DNA from: Nocardioides astragali
GTDB taxonomy: Bacteria; Actinomycetota; Actinomycetes; Propionibacteriales; Nocardioidaceae
DNA: 64,000 nt
Assembly (NCBI RefSeq): GCF_024436375.1
Contig: NZ_JAFMZM010000005.1
Span: 248,001 to 312,000, forward strand
Reading direction: 5' to 3'
Below are positions 61,848-64,000 of this stretch, piece by piece. The first letter of the stretch is position 1. Each line of letters begins with the position of its first letter. Made by a program: the position numbers and the translations under genes. The notes beneath the pieces were generated by a model, which saw only the letters and a list, made by a program, of their open reading frames with translations, was not told where the DNA came from and ran no database searches.

Positions 61848-62624
61848 GTGAAGCGACAGGTGAGACCGCCGACCCCGCATCCCAGCGGCGCGACGCCCCC
61901 GCCGGTGCCGCGCGACCTCGTGCCCGAGCACGTCGCGATCGTCATGGACGGCAACGGCCGCTGGGCCAAGCAGCGCGGCCTGCCCCGCACCAAGGGCCAC
62001 GAGCAGGGCGAGCACACGCTCTTCGACGTGGTCGAAGGGGCCATCGAGATCGGGGTGAAGGCGATCTCGGCCTATGCCTTCTCGACAGAGAACTGGACGC
62101 GCTCGCCCGACGAGGTGCGCTTCCTGATGGGCTTCAACCGCGACGTGATCCGGCGCCGGCGCGACGAGATGCACGAGCTCGGCGTACGTGTGCGCTGGGC
62201 CGGTCGCGCCCCCCGGCTGTGGAAGTCCGTCATCAAGGAGCTCCAGGTCGCCGAGGAGATGACGCGGGACAACGACGTCCTCACGTTGACGATGTGCGTC
62301 AACTACGGCGGGCGGGCCGAGCTCGCTGACGCGGCCCGGGCGATCGGCCGGGAGGTCGCCGCCGGCCGGCTGAACCCCGACAGGATCGACGAGCGCACCT
62401 TCGCCCGCCACCTCTACGTCCCCGAGCTCCCCGACGCCGACATGGTGTGGCGCACGTCGGGGGAGCAGCGGCTGTCCAACTTCATGCTGTGGCAGGCCGC
62501 CTACAGCGAGATGGTCTTCACCGACGTGCTCTGGCCCGACGTGGACCGGCGACACCTGTGGGAGGCCGTGGAGACGTACGCCCGGCGGGACCGGCGCTAC
62601 GGCGGTGCGCTGCCCAACTCCTGA
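61848..62624 (+). CDS. uppS: Isoprenyl transferase (polyprenyl diphosphate synthase, cis type)
   Basis: The 258-aa cis-prenyltransferase makes the long-chain polyprenyl diphosphate that carries cell-wall precursors. The catalytic VAIVMDGNGRWAKQRGLPRTKGHEQG is intact (Asp34). Also present are AYAFSTENWTRSPDEVRFLM and LRRTSGEQRLSNF-like MVWRTSGEQRLSNFMLWQAAYSEMVFTDVLWPD. The GTG at 61848 has TAGTCT (61835-61840) seven bases upstream. In actinomycetes the product may be decaprenyl diphosphate. recO-uppS neighbourhood is conserved. Confidence 0.95.
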   Translation: MKRQVRPPTPHPSGATPPPVPRDLVPEHVAIVMDGNGRWAKQRGLPRTKGHEQGEHTLFDVVEGAIEIGVKAISAYAFSTENWTRSPDEVRFLMGFNRDVIRRRRDEMHELGVRVRWAGRAPRLWKSVIKELQVAEEMTRDNDVLTLTMCVNYGGRAELADAARAIGREVAAGRLNPDRIDERTFARHLYVPELPDADMVWRTSGEQRLSNFMLWQAAYSEMVFTDVLWPDVDRRHLWEAVETYARRDRRYGGALPNS

Positions 62625-62634
62625 TCACGAGGCG

Positions 62635-63042
62635 TCAGCGACAGGCCGGGCAGGTCCCGAAGATCTCCAGCGTGTGGCTGATCTCGGCGTAGGCGTGCTC
62701 CTCGGCGATCCGGCTGGCCCAGCGCTCCACGGCCGGACCCTCGACCTCCACCGTGGCCCCACAGGTGCGGCAGACGAGGTGGTGGTGGTGCGTGTCCGAG
62801 CAGCTGCGCCAGATGGCCTCGCCGTCCTCGTTGCGCAGCATGTCGACCTCGCCGGCCTCGGCGAGCGTGGAGAGGGTGCGGTAGACGGTCGCCAGGCCGA
62901 CCGAGTCACCCTGCCGGGAGATGAGGTCGTGGATCTCCTGGGCACTGCGGAAGTCGTCGAACCCGGCCAGCGCTGCCGCCACCGCACGGCGCTGCCGGGT
63001 GGGCCGGACCGCCGGCCGCTGGGGCTGGTCAGTGCTCGTCAT
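62635..63042 (-). CDS. zur: Fur-family zinc uptake regulator (Zur-type)
   Basis: The 135-aa repressor has the Fur winged helix (about 10-75, PTRQRRAVAAALAGFDDFRSAQEIHDLISRQGDSVGLATVYRTL). The metal-binding dimerisation half has SDTHHHHLVCRTCGATVEVEG and a C-terminal FGTCPACR, giving the structural C-x2-C pairs and the HHHH sensor region. Zur rather than Fur is preferred because the gene overlaps a zinc-type ABC permease gene (14 bases), on the same strand and downstream of it. The start at 63042 matches normal family length. Confidence 0.9.
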   Translation of the reverse strand: MTSTDQPQRPAVRPTRQRRAVAAALAGFDDFRSAQEIHDLISRQGDSVGLATVYRTLSTLAEAGEVDMLRNEDGEAIWRSCSDTHHHHLVCRTCGATVEVEGPAVERWASRIAEEHAYAEISHTLEIFGTCPACR

Positions 63043-64000
63043 AGTGCTCTCCGTGTACGGCGTGACGGTGGCCGTCGTGGACGTAGTCGACGTGGTCGCC
63101 GTGGGGGACGGCGGGGTGGCCGCAGTCCTCACCGTGCTGGTGGGCGTGCTGGTCGGCTGAGCGGTGCGGGGCAGCGGTGACCTCGGGGAACGGTGCCATC
63201 AACCGGCTGCGGCGCCGCAGCCACACGCCCAGCGGCCACGTGGCGGTGAACATGGCGAGGGCCAGCAGCACGATCGTGGGGCCGGGGGCGACCGAGACGC
63301 GGAAGGACAGGGCGGCGCTCAGGACCAGGCCGCCGACCGAGGCGGCGCAGCCCACGGCCATCGCACCCAGCAGCGTCGTACGGAACGAACGGGCGAGCTG
63401 CTGCGAGGTCGCGACCGGCACCACCATGAGCGCCGAGACCAGCAGGAGCCCCACGGTGCGCATCGCCACTGTGATGCTGACCGCAGCGAGCACGGCGATG
63501 AGCAGGTTGTAGCCGCGCACGCGCAGGCCGGCCACCCGCGCGAAGTCCTGGTCGCTGGCCACGGCGAAGAGCTGGGGCGAGAGGCCGAGCGTCGTGAGGA
63601 GGACCACCACGGTGAGGGCCGCGGTGAACCACACGTCGGCGGACGAGATGCTGTTGAGGGAGCCGAACAGGTAGGCCTGCAGCGTGGCCGCCCCCTGGCC
63701 GGCGATGCCGGTGATGAGGACGCCCCCGGCCAGGCCGCCGTAGAACAGCAGCGCCAGTGCGACGTCGCCGTTGGTGTGGCCGCGCTCGCGGATCAGCTCC
63801 ATGAGCACCGCACCCAGGATCGCCACCGCCACGGCCGTCCAGGTCGGCGAGGTGCCGGTGAGCAGACCGAGGGCCACCCCGGTCACGGCGACGTGGCCGA
63901 TGCCGTCGCCGAGGAGGGCGAGGCGGCGCTGGACGATGAAGGTGCCGATCGCCGGCGCTGCCAGCCCGGTGAGCAGTGCGGCCACGAGGGCTCGCTGCAT
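63029..64000 (-). CDS. ABC-3 type zinc/manganese permease (ZnuB-like) with His-rich tail; N-terminus may extend past the window
   Basis: The visible 323 residues form a multi-pass ABC-3 permease: MQRALVAALLTGLAAPAIGTFIVQRRLALLGDGIGHVAVTGVALGLL, a family hallmark. Around eight membrane helices follow, with LRVRGYNLLIAVLAAVSITVAMRTVGLLLVSALMVVPVATS. The C-terminal 45 residues carry about 12 histidines (for example HQHGEDCGHPAVPHGDH), a likely zinc-handling tail. An ATG stands at 64000, but most homologues have a few residues before MQRALxAA, so the true start may lie outside. It is followed by zur with a 14-base overlap, pointing to a znuCB-zur operon. Confidence 0.88.
   Translation of the reverse strand: MQRALVAALLTGLAAPAIGTFIVQRRLALLGDGIGHVAVTGVALGLLTGTSPTWTAVAVAILGAVLMELIRERGHTNGDVALALLFYGGLAGGVLITGIAGQGAATLQAYLFGSLNSISSADVWFTAALTVVVLLTTLGLSPQLFAVASDQDFARVAGLRVRGYNLLIAVLAAVSITVAMRTVGLLLVSALMVVPVATSQQLARSFRTTLLGAMAVGCAASVGGLVLSAALSFRVSVAPGPTIVLLALAMFTATWPLGVWLRRRSRLMAPFPEVTAAPHRSADQHAHQHGEDCGHPAVPHGDHVDYVHDGHRHAVHGEHYDEH

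Overview
The window looks like chromosomal DNA of a high-GC actinomycete, most likely a member of the Nocardioidaceae (Nocardioides-like). This is inferred from the base composition, frequent GTG starts, many TANNNT boxes placed 6-8 bases before the start codon (leaderless promoters), mycothiol-type maleylpyruvate isomerase domains, a 13E12/DUF222 HNH gene, a predicted tuberculostearic-acid gene pair, and the conserved actinobacterial gene order leuS-degV-comEA-comEC-holA-rpsT-lepA-hemW-DUF3097-hrcA-dnaJ-rsmE-HIT-phoH-ybeY-corC-era-leuA-recO-uppS-zur. No phage, plasmid or CRISPR region is visible.

Layout. 1-3.8 kb: the 3' part of an LtrA membrane protein runs off the left edge, followed by an SDR oxidoreductase and an MFS exporter with its own HTH repressor. 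3.9-12.5 kb: a DUF4870 membrane protein, leuS behind a leader-peptide attenuator, a DegV protein, the DNA-uptake genes comEA and comEC, holA, and convergent rpsT. 12.6-17 kb: two tandem aminoglycoside-phosphotransferase-like kinases, a mycothiol-dependent isomerase-like protein, a GNAT acetyltransferase and a DMT exporter. 17-28.6 kb: lepA, a HutD protein, a winged-helix protein, an XdhC-like protein, an APH(6)-like kinase, a long-chain acyl-CoA ligase, a secreted intradiol-dioxygenase-like lipoprotein, hemW, DUF3097, an acidic disordered protein and an MBL hydrolase. 28.6-44.4 kb: CIRCE-hrcA-dnaJ-rsmE, an ECF sigma factor with a GerMN/Gmad2 membrane partner and a GerMN/Gmad2 lipoprotein, DUF2695, HIT, a PHM-like copper monooxygenase, phoH-ybeY-corC, a degenerate cytidine-deaminase-like protein, the tmsA/tmsB-like pair, a siderophore-interacting protein and era. 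44.4-54.7 kb is the most accessory part and includes a SARP/AfsR-type regulatory cluster. 54.7-64 kb: leuA behind a leader peptide and pseudoknot, recO, a 13E12 HNH cassette with debris around it, uppS, zur and a znuB-like permease.

How parts work together. Leucine supply and leucine charging (leuA and leuS) each have a leucine-rich leader peptide. Heat-shock control is by HrcA on CIRCE. Zinc uptake (His-tailed permease) is paired with a Zur-type repressor.

The best candidate for an undescribed system is 45.4-52.5 kb. Two promoters there carry the same heptamer (ctcaacg) twice with 11-base periodicity, each pair 9 bases from a similar -10-like hexamer. One precedes an operon of a 69-aa protein, a SAM methyltransferase and a proline-repeat mini-lipoprotein. 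The other precedes a flavin monooxygenase fused to a mycothiol-isomerase-like domain. Between them lies a 1193-aa BTAD/ATPase regulator, the family expected to bind such repeats. Three unrelated palindromic intergenic elements are also present, one of them in two copies 35 kb apart.
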